A stretch of 33,705 bases of DNA from Planctomycetaceae bacterium (lineage in GTDB: Bacteria > Planctomycetota > Planctomycetia > Planctomycetales > Planctomycetaceae), in assembly GCA_018699955.1 (NCBI GenBank), contig JABISG010000084.1, forward strand, positions 1-33,705, read 5' to 3'. Within the stretch, counting starts at the first letter, position 1; each line of letters begins with the position of its first letter. Below the pieces are notes generated by a model. It did no database searches. It was given only the letters and a program-made list of their open reading frames with translations, and was not told the origin of the DNA. Made by a program: the position numbers and the translations under genes. Of the stretch, positions 1-8,731 are shown in pieces.

Positions 1-1442
1 CTTGCAAAGTAGCCGAACACCAGCGCGGTCCCAAAGCCGATGGGCCAGAACCAGACGGAAAACCAATCCTCTGTGTACATCAGGTAGAGCGTCAGCGCGG
101 TGGCCAACGAGACGCTAACCAACACTGCCAACCAGGTCGTCCGTCGGGAAAAGAGAGCCAGAATGAAGATCGCCAACAACGGGCCGCCGAATGCTGCAGT
201 CAGTTTCTTTCCGATGTCGAACACGTTACCAAGCGGACCCACAAAACAGGCGAGTGTAATCGCGATAGTGCCGATGATGACAACCAACACCCGAATCCAA
301 GCCACCTCGTCGTATTCATCTTTCGGCCGGAGCTGAGGAAGAAGTCGGTCGCGAAAATCGACGACAAGCGCGGTGGTGACCGAATGGACGCCGGAATCGA
401 TGCTCGACATGATCGCCGCCATCAGGGCCGCGAGAAACAGACCGGCCAAACCGGGTGGAAAGTGAAGGCGAACGAAATCGGGCATGGCCCGGTCGGCCAC
501 TTCGGTATCGCCGGCGAGAATCTCGGGTAACGTTCCCCCGCCCAGTTCTGCCGGGTTCTGGGTGAAGTAGGCATAAAGCCCGACGCCAATCATCAGCAAG
601 CCCGGCAGCACGATCCACATCGCCGCCAGATTCAATGCGGCTCCCCATTGCGAGGAACGCTCTGATTTCGCTGAGAGATATCGCTGGACGGCCACCTGAT
701 CGACGCCAAAGGCCGACAGGGCTTCGAGGAACACGCCGATCAAAATCACCCAACTACCGTAGCGCAATGTCATCGACGGTGAAAAGTCGATGATGAGACC
801 TTCGCGACCATCGAAGCAGGTATGAATGATGTCACTGACGCCGGAGCCGGTCAGATCGAGGATCAGCCACAGCGTCGCCAGGATGGTGATAGCAAAGACG
901 AAAAACTGTATCACGTCGGTCCACATGACGGCCCGCAGACCGCCCAGCATTGTGTAGCCGATGGAGACGATTCCCAGCCCGACGATGACTGCCGTCTGTG
1001 GGACCCCCATCACACTCGACACCACCACCGATGCCGCATAGGTTGCTGAAGCCATCCAACCGATTCGCAATAACACGAACAGGCCACTGGCGAGCGTGCG
1101 GACGGAAACGTGAAATCGCAACTCCAGGTATTCGTATGCCGTTTCCACTTTGAGCCGCGCGTAAACGGGAATGAACACCCAGATCACCACCGGTGTCATC
1201 AGTGCAAACGCAACGAGTGAAAGGCCGATCCGCAGACTGTCGCCGAATGCCGCCGAGGGGTAGAAGACGAAACTGTTCGAAGAGAACAGCGTCGCCATAA
1301 CGCTCAAGCCGACGGGCAACCACCCCATCGATCCGCTCGCCGCAAAGAACTCTCTTCGGGTTTGATGTCGCCCGAATGCGAACCCCAGACCGAGCATCAG
1401 CAACAGGTAGAGAGCAACAACAGCGAAATCGAGTGGATGCAT
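1..1442 (-). CDS. Sodium:solute symporter (SSS family), C-terminus cut by window edge
   Basis: Reading leftwards from the ATG at 1442 the frame stays open to base 1 (about 480 residues), so the gene continues outside the window. It is a multi-pass inner-membrane protein. The N-terminus (MHPLDFAVVALYLLLMLGLG) is a first membrane helix. The two SSS hallmarks are present: GGLRAVMWTDVIQFFVF near residue 165, and a second conserved block AALMAAIMSSIDSGVHSV near residue 330. The family couples inward sodium flow to uptake of sugars, organic acids or amino acids; the substrate cannot be read from the sequence. The start lies 41 bases after the amidohydrolase stop, so it is probably the last-but-unknown gene of the four-gene operon beginning at 7363. 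This placement suggests it imports a product released by the exported enzymes upstream. Family assignment is firm; substrate is unknown. Confidence 0.93.
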   Translation of the reverse strand, partial: MHPLDFAVVALYLLLMLGLGFAFGRHQTRREFFAASGSMGWLPVGLSVMATLFSSNSFVFYPSAAFGDSLRIGLSLVAFALMTPVVIWVFIPVYARLKVETAYEYLELRFHVSVRTLASGLFVLLRIGWMASATYAASVVVSSVMGVPQTAVIVGLGIVSIGYTMLGGLRAVMWTDVIQFFVFAITILATLWLILDLTGSGVSDIIHTCFDGREGLIIDFSPSMTLRYGSWVILIGVFLEALSAFGVDQVAVQRYLSAKSERSSQWGAALNLAAMWIVLPGLLMIGVGLYAYFTQNPAELGGGTLPEILAGDTEVADRAMPDFVRLHFPPGLAGLFLAALMAAIMSSIDSGVHSVTTALVVDFRDRLLPQLRPKDEYDEVAWIRVLVVIIGTIAITLACFVGPLGNVFDIGKKLTAAFGGPLLAIFILALFSRRTTWLAVLVSVSLATALTLYLMYTEDWFSVWFWPIGFGTALVFGYFA

Positions 1443-1483
1443 GGGGAAGCAATTAAGAGAGTTGGTGGGAGTTCGGGCGGGAA

Positions 1484-2488
1484 TCAACGACGGCCGGAGC
1501 GTTCGACCCATTTGTAAGCTCGTTTGGCGTTCAACGAGCAGAACTTCGCCGTTGCCATTTCGCCCTTTTGGAACACGTATTCCATGACGATTCGCTGGAG
1601 CTTGAAATAGCTGGCGGCCGGGTCGGAGGCAGGCCAGTTGCTTCCATAGATAACACGATCATCGCCAAACGCATTCCAGACCACATCGATATACGGTTTG
1701 TAGAAAGCCAGGTCATTGGGTGCTTTCTTGCCGTTTCGCGCCGCGCCTTCGACCAAAGCCGAAATTTTGCAGAACACGTTGGGATGCTTGGCCGCGGCCC
1801 GAATTCCCTGCTGCCAACTTCGTGGTGGTGCGTCGGACGTGATGTGAACATTGCCGATGTGGTTTTGCACAATCCGCAGATCGGGCAACTGAGTGGCGAG
1901 TTTCGCAACGATCGCGGGAGTCTCGGGGCCGCCATTCACATCCAACGCCAGATCTTTTTCCGCCATCAGTTTCAAATCGTCGAACGACTCTTTTGCGATC
2001 AGCTGATCCACCAGCCTGGAAGAGACACGAATCCCACGAAACAACCGATTGGCCGCAAATCGCTTCAAATGCCCGGCGAATTCCGCGGTTCCCGGTGTGA
2101 GGTGACCGATGATACCGACGACGAATTGATCATCCTTCGCCAGATCCAGCAGCCACGCATTGTCTTCAACTCGCGGGCTTGCCTCGACAATCACCGTACC
2201 CGTCACAGGGCGGAACTGCTTCAGTGCCCGCAAATGCTTCGGCAACACCGTTCGATACAAGGGCGATCCCTTTGCCGGCCAGGGAATTCCCCCGGGCCGC
2301 GTTGGATCGTAAAAGTGCGTGTGGCAATCGATGATATCGAGGTCGGTCTTGGAGTCATCGGCCATGCCTGTGCCGAGGCTGAGTCCGACCATGCCGGAAA
2401 TGCTACCGGCTATCCATGTCCGGCGGCTAATTGTGTTTGTCATCGTGATGCTTTGCTCGTGTTGCTTCTTCTGCGATCCGATTTCCAT
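1484..2488 (-). CDS. Tat-exported amidohydrolase, TIM-barrel (Amidohydro_2 family)
   Basis: A 334-residue protein with a twin-arginine signal (S-R-R-T-W at residues 21-25, then a hydrophobic stretch to about 42), so it is exported folded. The catalytic barrel starts with D-C-H-T-H (H56, H58), the metal-binding HxH after strand 1. Further family marks are Q-N-H (H210) and, near the C-terminus, Y-G-S-N-W-P (residues 281-286). The family hydrolyses lactones, amides or decarboxylates small acids; the closest flavour is the lactonase-like PF04909 group, but the substrate is not identifiable. Where many members have Asp in the last motif this one has Asn284. The ATG at 2488 is 10 bases after the DUF1501 stop, which fits translational coupling; an internal ATG at 2443 (MTNTISRRTW) would give a more typical Tat n-region and may be the real start. 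Confidence 0.88.
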   Translation of the reverse strand: MEIGSQKKQHEQSITMTNTISRRTWIAGSISGMVGLSLGTGMADDSKTDLDIIDCHTHFYDPTRPGGIPWPAKGSPLYRTVLPKHLRALKQFRPVTGTVIVEASPRVEDNAWLLDLAKDDQFVVGIIGHLTPGTAEFAGHLKRFAANRLFRGIRVSSRLVDQLIAKESFDDLKLMAEKDLALDVNGGPETPAIVAKLATQLPDLRIVQNHIGNVHITSDAPPRSWQQGIRAAAKHPNVFCKISALVEGAARNGKKAPNDLAFYKPYIDVVWNAFGDDRVIYGSNWPASDPAASYFKLQRIVMEYVFQKGEMATAKFCSLNAKRAYKWVERSGRR

Positions 2489-2498
2489 TCACCGTAAG

Positions 2499-3971
2499 TC
2501 AGGCGATGATCTCGTCGATCGGTTTGCCATGATCGATGTCGAGACGTTTGCGGCCGGGGAGTTCCAACTTGCGCGAATCGAGGCCGAGTTGTTTCAGAAT
2601 TGTGGCGTGAATGTCGGTGACATAGTGGCGGTGCTCCTCGGCGTGGAAGCCGATTTCGTCGGTGGCACCGTGAGCGATGCCCCCTTTGATACCGCCGCCC
2701 GCCATCCAGACCGAGAACCCGTAAGGGTGATGGTCGCGGCCATCTTTGCCTTGCGTCGCTGGCGTGCGACCGAACTCAGTTGCAAAGATGACGAGGGTTG
2801 AATCGAGCAGTCCGCGTTGCTTGAGATCTTTTAACAGGCCGGCCACTGGTTTATCGACCGCTTTGAAGTTGCGTGTGTGGTTGGCCTTCAGTCCGCCGTG
2901 CGCGTCCCATGCACCGGCACCGCCGGCACCGTGTTGCACCTGAATGAAACGCACACCCCGTTCGATGAGCCGACGCGTCGCCAGCATTTGCGAACCGAAA
3001 TTGCGAGTCGCCGGTTCGTCGAGACCGTACATGTTTTGAATCGCCTGAGTTTCTGAACTGAAACCGAGTGCTTCGGGGACCGAGGTCTGCATGCGGAAGG
3101 CGAGTTCATATGCTTTGATACGGGCTTGCAGTGCGGGGTCGTTCGGGTATTCAACCGCCTTGAGCCGATTCAGTTTCGCTCCGAATTCAAAATTGAGGTG
3201 CTGTTCTTCCAGAGAGAGACCGTTGGCCGGCTTGCCATAATCGAGCGGGTTTTTTGGATCGACGCGAATCGGCACGGCATCGTGAGCCGGGCCGAGATAA
3301 TGGCCGTCCTTCGCATTCCAGTACTCGCGTCGGCCCATTGAGATAAATTGCGGCAGGTTATCATTCAGTGAACCGAGCCCATAATCGACCCACGCGCCAA
3401 GTGTCGGAAATTCTCCGTCGAGCATGTGGCGGCCCGAATGGAATTGCGTCTGCGCTCCGTGGTTATCGTCGGTGGTCCACATCGACCGCACGACGGCGAT
3501 GTCGTCGATGCAGCTTCCCATGTGTGGAACCCAGTCGCTCAATTCGATGCCCGATTCGCCGTACTTGCGGAAGCCGACCTGCAACGGATAAAGCTTCTGC
3601 CGAATTGTGACATTGAACGCCACTTCGCGGCGTTTGAGCCGTTCGGGATCCTGCGTCGCAGCGTAGGGCGTCTCGCTGATGGACTGGCCGGCGTATTTGG
3701 TGATCTCCGGCTTTGGATCGAACGATTCGACGTGCGAAGCGCCTCCGTTCATAAACAACCAGATGACACTTTTGGCTTTTGGCGCGAAGTGCGGCTTTCC
3801 GCTGGGCGGCTGCCAACTGCCAGGCTCGTTCGCGTTAAGAACGCCGTCATTGGCCAGCATCGCGCTGAGCGCCAGACCGGTGAAACCGAGTCCACAGTCG
3901 GCGAGGAATGTCCGGCGCGAGGGAAGAACCCTGGGGGTGCCGTTCATCATGTCTGTTTTCTCCGCATTCAT
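2499..3971 (-). CDS. DUF1501 family exported protein
   Basis: A 490-residue DUF1501 protein, a family very abundant in planctomycetes and related to the alkaline phosphatase/sulfatase fold. Residues 19-40 (S-R-R-T-F-L-A-D followed by a hydrophobic segment) form a Tat signal. Typical blocks are visible: [18 protein letters not shown] near residue 70, FATEFGRTP near residue 397, and the G-R-D-H-H-P block just after it. Its biochemical activity is not established. The start overlaps the stop of the upstream cytochrome/PSD1 gene by four bases (ATGA), so the two are translationally coupled; this pairing of PSD1 and DUF1501 genes recurs at 14549-18820 in this window and is typical of the phylum. 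It is inferred to act outside the cytoplasm together with the PSD1 partner. Confidence 0.94.
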   Translation of the reverse strand: MNAEKTDMMNGTPRVLPSRRTFLADCGLGFTGLALSAMLANDGVLNANEPGSWQPPSGKPHFAPKAKSVIWLFMNGGASHVESFDPKPEITKYAGQSISETPYAATQDPERLKRREVAFNVTIRQKLYPLQVGFRKYGESGIELSDWVPHMGSCIDDIAVVRSMWTTDDNHGAQTQFHSGRHMLDGEFPTLGAWVDYGLGSLNDNLPQFISMGRREYWNAKDGHYLGPAHDAVPIRVDPKNPLDYGKPANGLSLEEQHLNFEFGAKLNRLKAVEYPNDPALQARIKAYELAFRMQTSVPEALGFSSETQAIQNMYGLDEPATRNFGSQMLATRRLIERGVRFIQVQHGAGGAGAWDAHGGLKANHTRNFKAVDKPVAGLLKDLKQRGLLDSTLVIFATEFGRTPATQGKDGRDHHPYGFSVWMAGGGIKGGIAHGATDEIGFHAEEHRHYVTDIHATILKQLGLDSRKLELPGRKRLDIDHGKPIDEIIA

Positions 3972-6900
3972 CGAATGGTGATGAAGTCGTTGTGGTTGAG
4001 GATGGTATGAACGACGCTCGTTCGGGCGGCGATCGTGGGGTTCGTGCGTTTCTTCGCTTTTGCAAGTTTCGTCATGCGTTTCAGCAACTCGGTTAGCGTC
4101 GCCTGTTCATCGGATGTCGGCTCAACGGATAAGATCGTCACGAAGGCCGTGCGGATGAAGTCGGCATCGGACGCATCCGGATAAGCGGCTGCGATACGCC
4201 CGGCGATTTTTCCGGCCATCTCGGTGGCGAACGGGCTGTTTTCCAACGCGAGCGCTTGCTGGGGGACAATACTCTCGGCCCGACGGTAGCAGTCGAGTAC
4301 GCCGGCATCATCGAACATCGACAGAAACTTCTGATGATCGTTATGCGAATGAACGAAGTAGAGACTTCGACGGCGAGACTTCTTGTCGTTCACCGCGATG
4401 GACGGCCCTCCCAGCGAAACATCAAGTTCCCCCGCCAACGACAGCAGACTGTCGCGCAGGATTTGAGCTTCCATGCGAACCGGATTCATCCGCCAGTAGA
4501 ATCGGTTATCGGGATCGGCAGACATCGTTGCTTCGCTGACGCCCGCGTTCGATGACGACAGCCGATACGCCTGTGACGTCACAATCAGCCGATGAATATG
4601 TTTCATGCTCCAGTTGTTCTCGACGAGTTCGATGGCGAGCCAATCGAGCAACTCCGGATGTGTCGGCGGTGTGCCCTTGCGGCCGAAGTCGAACACCGTC
4701 GGCACCAGCGGAGTGCCCATATGACGCATCCAGATGTGATTGACGGCAACTCGGGCCGGCAGCGGATGACGCGGATCGGTCACCCATTTCGCAAATGCCG
4801 AACGACGGCCGGTACTTGTCGTTGGGTAGGGCTTCCCGGCATTGCGATTCTGATAGTCCTCTTGAGTCTTCTTTGCGCCGGGCAACGAGGTGTATTTCTC
4901 GCTTGGCACGTCGATCGCCTTGCGTGTTTTGTCACGCGCGACTTTTGCAGCCGCAAGTTTCTTTTCGGCATCGGCTTTCTTGCCGGCGGCGGCTTGCATC
5001 AAGGCAAGTTCCGCGCGGCTGAGGTTTTCTTCTGCACGCAACGCGGCGACCACGCGTTCGGATTTCGAGGCCGCAAGCAACCGCTCTTTTGTGGCCGATT
5101 CCTGGCCCACCGCTGGCTTGACGTGGCGAACTCGATCGGCCGCCGCTCGCGCTTCGATCGAGGCAAGTTGAGCTTCGGCTGCCTTCAACGATTGCTCGGC
5201 AACTGTCATAGCCAGTCTTGCTTGATCGACCGGCAGTGATGCCACTTTTGCATTCGGCTTCGCTTGAGCCGCTTTCGCATCGACGAGCTTCAAAGTTTTG
5301 GGCAATGCCCGCAGTTCGAACGAGACGAAATCAACCGTCGCATCAAATGCGATCAGTTCGAGGAACCCCTGTTTCCGTTTCAGACTGGTCGGAAGTCGGT
5401 AGGCGATCGAGTGTTCGCCATCGACCCGCATGTTGATCAACGCTCCCCGCACTCGCAGCACGATTTCGTGCGGTTGATTGAGTTCGACTTTGCGAGCCTG
5501 CGCGGCTGTCGGTGGATAGACGAAGTTGCCGCCCTGTTTGAAGGATATCTGCGATTTCTGCCCGCCGACGACGGAGCTGGCATACGCCATCACTTCGTTT
5601 CCGTCAGCGGTGACGTCAAAAGAAATGCCGACCGACTTCCACATCTCGCCACCGGTCGGGATGTATTTGAGCCGCGCTTCAAAATCGGTCGGCGGTAGCT
5701 GCTTCAAACGCAAAGTGGCACGGCTCGTACCCGTCTGCGACTGCGTGAGCTTGCCGTTTGCGTAATTCCACTTACCCCCACGTTGCTCCCACACTTCCGG
5801 CTTCGCGGCCGAAAAGTCGTCGCGGACGATGGCTTCCGTTGAACTGCCGGTCGGTTGGTCCGCGGTGGATTTCGACGCAGTGGGTTTCGCGGCGGCATTT
5901 TTCGCCGCCAACTTCTTCGCCGCCGTTTGCGATTCCGCGAGCTTCTTCGTCGCGGCATCCACGGCAGAACGAGCGGTCGTAACTTGCTGGACGGCCAAAT
6001 CACGGTGCGTCTTGACGATGGATTCGCGCAAGCCGGGGTATGTTGCTTCGGCCGGTAAAGAGACGGGCTTGATCGCCAGTGTCAACGCATCCGACGAGAG
6101 AAACGCCGGCACTCCCGGTTTCATGGTGACGCTTTTGTCCGGGTTGCGATCATCGCCCCGGACGTGCAGATAGGTCGGCACGTCCAGATGTGCATCGAAC
6201 ACGCGGGGGATGCCATCTTTTTCAAAGTCGGTCTGCCCAGCCACCATCTCGGTGCGAATCTGGTACGGCTCGAAGATCGCGCGTAACTTGTAGTACTCAA
6301 CCTGAGTGAGTGGGTCGTATTTGTGGTCGTGACACTTCGCACAATTGAACGTCAGCCCGAGCATCGCTTTGGCGGAATGTTCGATCGTCTCATCGAGCCA
6401 CGCGGTCCGATTGAAGATGAAGTATTGCCGGGCCAGAAAACCGGTTGCGCGAAGTTTCTCCATGTCGTTGGGATAGAGTTCGTCTGCTGCCAGCATCTCG
6501 CGCAGCATCTGGTCGTAGCCTTTGTCCTCATTCAGCGATTCGATGATCCAGTCGCGCCAATGCCAGATGTGCTTTTGGGAATTGCGGACCTCGGCACCAA
6601 GTCCCCACCAATCGCTGTAACGCCAGATATCCATCCAATGCCGGCCCCAGCGTTGTCCGTGCTGCGAACTTTCGAGCAGCCTCGTGACGATCTTGTCGTA
6701 CGCCTCGGGCGATTCGTCGGCGGTGAAGGTGTCGAGTTCTTTTTGCGTCGGCGGCAATCCGATGAGGTCGAGCGTCACGCGCCGCAACCAGACACGCTTG
6801 CTCGCGACCGGCTGTGGCACCAGCCCTTGCTTGCGGTGTTGATTGGCGATGAAGGCATCGATTGGATTCTGCTGCCAGCGGGCCTGCTCCGACGTCGGTT

Positions 6901-7363
6901 GATCGACCTTCGGCAGAGGCGGTCGCGTGGGAGTCTTGAATGCCCAGTGTTCGCGCGGATCCCGTTCGGGTTGCTCGTCCTTGGGGGCAACGGCTTTCTG
7001 AGTGATCCACCGCCGGAGAGCTTCGATTTGGGCCGGCTTGAGTGGCTCACCTTCCGGCGGCATGCGTTCGGCCTCTTCGGTTGCCGAAACCCGTTCGAGC
7101 AACAGACTCGCCGCGGCATCGCCCAGTTGGATCGACGTGCCGGAATCGCCTCCTTTGATCGCCAACGCTGCCGTATCGAGTCGCAGTCCGCCCTCCTGCT
7201 TGAGCGCTCCGTGGCAGGCGTAACAGCGTTCGCGCAGGATCGGCTTCACCTGTTTCAGATAATCGACTTGATCATCTGCTGCGAGACAAACGCCCGACCA
7301 GAGGCTCATCGAGCAGGCGATCGCGATGATTGACGATTGCATCTTCATGGAAGGTTCACTCAC
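3968..7363 (-). CDS. PSCyt1/DUF1549/DUF1553 protein with nested jelly-roll and coiled coil
   Basis: A 1131-residue exported protein. After a Sec-type signal (to about residue 28) comes a planctomycete cytochrome c domain with haem motif C47-Y-A-C50-H51 and a likely distal ligand in R-M101-P-P. DUF1549 follows at about 166-372 and holds a second C341-A-K-C344-H345. An Ala/Lys-rich helical stretch (about 455-510) leads to a lectin-like beta-sandwich (about 515-690, starting R-D-D-F-S), a second Ala/Glu coiled coil (about 695-825), then DUF1553 (about 845-1100, K-W-V-T-D-P-R-H-P to the end). The family is proposed to act in extracytoplasmic oxidation or polysaccharide breakdown; no reaction is proven. 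It heads the operon with DUF1501, an amidohydrolase and a symporter. The start is GTG 7363; an ATG at 7348 ([13 protein letters not shown]) gives a cleaner signal peptide and is a good alternative. Confidence 0.94.
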   Translation of the reverse strand: MSEPSMKMQSSIIAIACSMSLWSGVCLAADDQVDYLKQVKPILRERCYACHGALKQEGGLRLDTAALAIKGGDSGTSIQLGDAAASLLLERVSATEEAERMPPEGEPLKPAQIEALRRWITQKAVAPKDEQPERDPREHWAFKTPTRPPLPKVDQPTSEQARWQQNPIDAFIANQHRKQGLVPQPVASKRVWLRRVTLDLIGLPPTQKELDTFTADESPEAYDKIVTRLLESSQHGQRWGRHWMDIWRYSDWWGLGAEVRNSQKHIWHWRDWIIESLNEDKGYDQMLREMLAADELYPNDMEKLRATGFLARQYFIFNRTAWLDETIEHSAKAMLGLTFNCAKCHDHKYDPLTQVEYYKLRAIFEPYQIRTEMVAGQTDFEKDGIPRVFDAHLDVPTYLHVRGDDRNPDKSVTMKPGVPAFLSSDALTLAIKPVSLPAEATYPGLRESIVKTHRDLAVQQVTTARSAVDAATKKLAESQTAAKKLAAKNAAAKPTASKSTADQPTGSSTEAIVRDDFSAAKPEVWEQRGGKWNYANGKLTQSQTGTSRATLRLKQLPPTDFEARLKYIPTGGEMWKSVGISFDVTADGNEVMAYASSVVGGQKSQISFKQGGNFVYPPTAAQARKVELNQPHEIVLRVRGALINMRVDGEHSIAYRLPTSLKRKQGFLELIAFDATVDFVSFELRALPKTLKLVDAKAAQAKPNAKVASLPVDQARLAMTVAEQSLKAAEAQLASIEARAAADRVRHVKPAVGQESATKERLLAASKSERVVAALRAEENLSRAELALMQAAAGKKADAEKKLAAAKVARDKTRKAIDVPSEKYTSLPGAKKTQEDYQNRNAGKPYPTTSTGRRSAFAKWVTDPRHPLPARVAVNHIWMRHMGTPLVPTVFDFGRKGTPPTHPELLDWLAIELVENNWSMKHIHRLIVTSQAYRLSSSNAGVSEATMSADPDNRFYWRMNPVRMEAQILRDSLLSLAGELDVSLGGPSIAVNDKKSRRRSLYFVHSHNDHQKFLSMFDDAGVLDCYRRAESIVPQQALALENSPFATEMAGKIAGRIAAAYPDASDADFIRTAFVTILSVEPTSDEQATLTELLKRMTKLAKAKKRTNPTIAARTSVVHTILNHNDFITIR

Positions 7364-7656
7364 TTGTGGATGTCACCACGACTCTGTTGGCCAGCCTTTC
7401 GGTGATAAAGCAGAGCCCGGGCAGGGGTGACCGACAGCAATAATAAGTCAACTCCGTTGTGTCCAGCATACCTCAGACGATGCCCCCGTGAATAGCGACG
7501 CCCTTTCCGCTGTCGCCAACGGCAGGGTCCGACAGCGAGAGTGTTCTTGCCATTGCGGCCGGAGGAGCCGATAATTGACGTAATGTTGCTGTCAGTGTGC
7601 GGGTGGAATCAAGCAGTCCGCCGCCCGAGTACTCAATTCAAAGGAGCGGGATTGGC

Positions 7657-8091
7657 ATGGCAAGACACCTGATCCTTTCGTTGCTGCTTTCGGTTTGCGC
7701 CTCGGGAGTACTTTGTGCTGAGGAACTCAGAGTTCGCAAATATCCGGTACATCTAGCGGCAACGAAAAAGAAACTCGGGAAACCGGGGCGGCACCAGATC
7801 CTGATAACACTTACGATCGCAAAAGGCGTTCATATTTACTCTGGCCGTGTGAAATCTGATTTGCTGCGGCCAGCCGCTGCGCGAGTGACAATCACGACTG
7901 CCGACGGCAAACCGATTCCTGCCACGGTCGAATATCCTGTTGGGACCAAACTCACCAACGAAATCTTCGGCGATTTCTTCGTTTATGAGATGACGATCAC
8001 CATCCGGGTGACTGTTGACCGAGCAAAAGACGCGAAGCCACTGAAAGTGGCGTGCCGAGTCGCGGGTTACCATTCTACCAGGAACTACTGA
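7657..8091 (+). CDS. Exported DsbD N-terminal-like domain protein ending at an in-frame TGA
   Basis: The start is set at ATG 7657, because AAGGAG at 7641-7646 is an ideal ribosome site 10 bases upstream; the frame is open further up but without support. The 144-residue product has a Sec signal (MARHLILSLLLSVCASGVLC-A) and then one domain resembling the N-terminal periplasmic domain of the thiol:disulfide interchange protein DsbD: an I-x-x-G-V-H-I-Y-S-G block, P-V-G-T-K-L, F-V-Y-E and L-K-V-A-C-R-V-A-G-Y. DsbD-N normally continues Y-Q-x-C-x(4,5)-C-[LYI]-P-P. Here the first Cys position is Thr and the second is the TGA stop at 8089-8091. The next codons read I-P-P-K-T-L-Q-L-E-L-R then TAA (8125-8127), so the stop falls inside conserved sequence. 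It is either truncated, or TGA is read as selenocysteine. Family call is by motif recognition only. Confidence 0.68.
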   Translation: MARHLILSLLLSVCASGVLCAEELRVRKYPVHLAATKKKLGKPGRHQILITLTIAKGVHIYSGRVKSDLLRPAAARVTITTADGKPIPATVEYPVGTKLTNEIFGDFFVYEMTITIRVTVDRAKDAKPLKVACRVAGYHSTRNY

Positions 8092-8171
8092 ATTCCACCC
8101 AAGACACTCCAGTTGGAGCTGCGGTAATCTGTCTGGCCAGTTTTGTGTCTGTGCGTCAACGAGTCTAGTCG

Positions 8172-8678
8172 ATGGTCAACTCGCCAATCCACGTCTTCGC
8201 CTACGGCTCCAACATGTGTACGGAACGGCTTCGTGCGCGGGTTGCGAGTGCTGCGCCTTTGGCGATTGGGTATGTGACGCGTCGGCGGTTGGCGTTTCAT
8301 AAACGCGGCAACGACGGTTCGGCAAAGGCGGATGCGGTTTACACGGGACGCATTCGCGATTGCGTGTGGGGCGTCGTGTTTTCGCTGCGGTCCGACGAGA
8401 AATCTGTGTTGGACGAATTTGAGATCGGGTACCACGAGGAGCAGGTTGTCGTCATCGGCAAAACGGACGTTCTGCATGCGAGTGTTTATGTGGCGAGTGA
8501 TGAGACGGTTGATGCTTCACTGTCGCCGTTTTGTTGGTATCACCGTTTTGTCGTTCAGGGGGCGAAACAACATCGGTTACCGACGGATTACGTTCAGCAA
8601 CTGCAGGGAATCGAGTCGGTGACGGATCACGACGGCGAACGACTTCGGCGAAATTCTTTATTACTTGATGGGCGTTGA
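8172..8678 (+). CDS. Gamma-glutamylcyclotransferase-like (AIG2/GGCT fold) protein
   Basis: A 168-residue cytoplasmic protein. The N-terminal F-A-Y-G-S-N-M is the substrate-binding loop of the gamma-glutamylcyclotransferase fold, and V-W-G-V-V-F-S-L followed by L-D-E-F-E-I-G-Y matches the region holding the catalytic Glu of this superfamily. Such enzymes release 5-oxoproline from gamma-glutamyl amines, peptides or glutathione, but many bacterial members have unknown substrates. The start ATG 8172 has no strong ribosome site, yet a later start would remove the Y-G-S-N loop. It lies 80 bases after the DsbD-N-like gene in the same direction and could be co-transcribed; both relate loosely to thiol chemistry, but that link is only inference. 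Confidence 0.85.
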   Translation: MVNSPIHVFAYGSNMCTERLRARVASAAPLAIGYVTRRRLAFHKRGNDGSAKADAVYTGRIRDCVWGVVFSLRSDEKSVLDEFEIGYHEEQVVVIGKTDVLHASVYVASDETVDASLSPFCWYHRFVVQGAKQHRLPTDYVQQLQGIESVTDHDGERLRRNSLLLDGR

Positions 8679-8731
8679 CTACCGTCAGCCGGCACACGCA
8701 GGACGCTCAACTTTCCGGTCGATGCGCCGCG

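Noticed and set aside
832..1452. A 206-codon open frame on the same strand as the symporter but in another phase
   Set aside because: Arg/Cys-rich nonsense composition; the frame from 1442 gives an unmistakable SSS transporter.
1568..2497. A 309-codon open frame antisense to the amidohydrolase gene
   Set aside because: It covers a clear amidohydrolase with Tat signal and HxH motif; the antisense product has no recognisable features.
6323..7333. A 336-codon open frame antisense to the cytochrome/PSD1 gene
   Set aside because: It runs opposite to the haem motif and DUF1549 coding region and shows no domain.
7364..7656. Promoter boxes TTGACG and TTGACT in the divergent spacer
   Set aside because: Good -35 boxes occur on both strands but no acceptable -10 follows at 16-18 bases.
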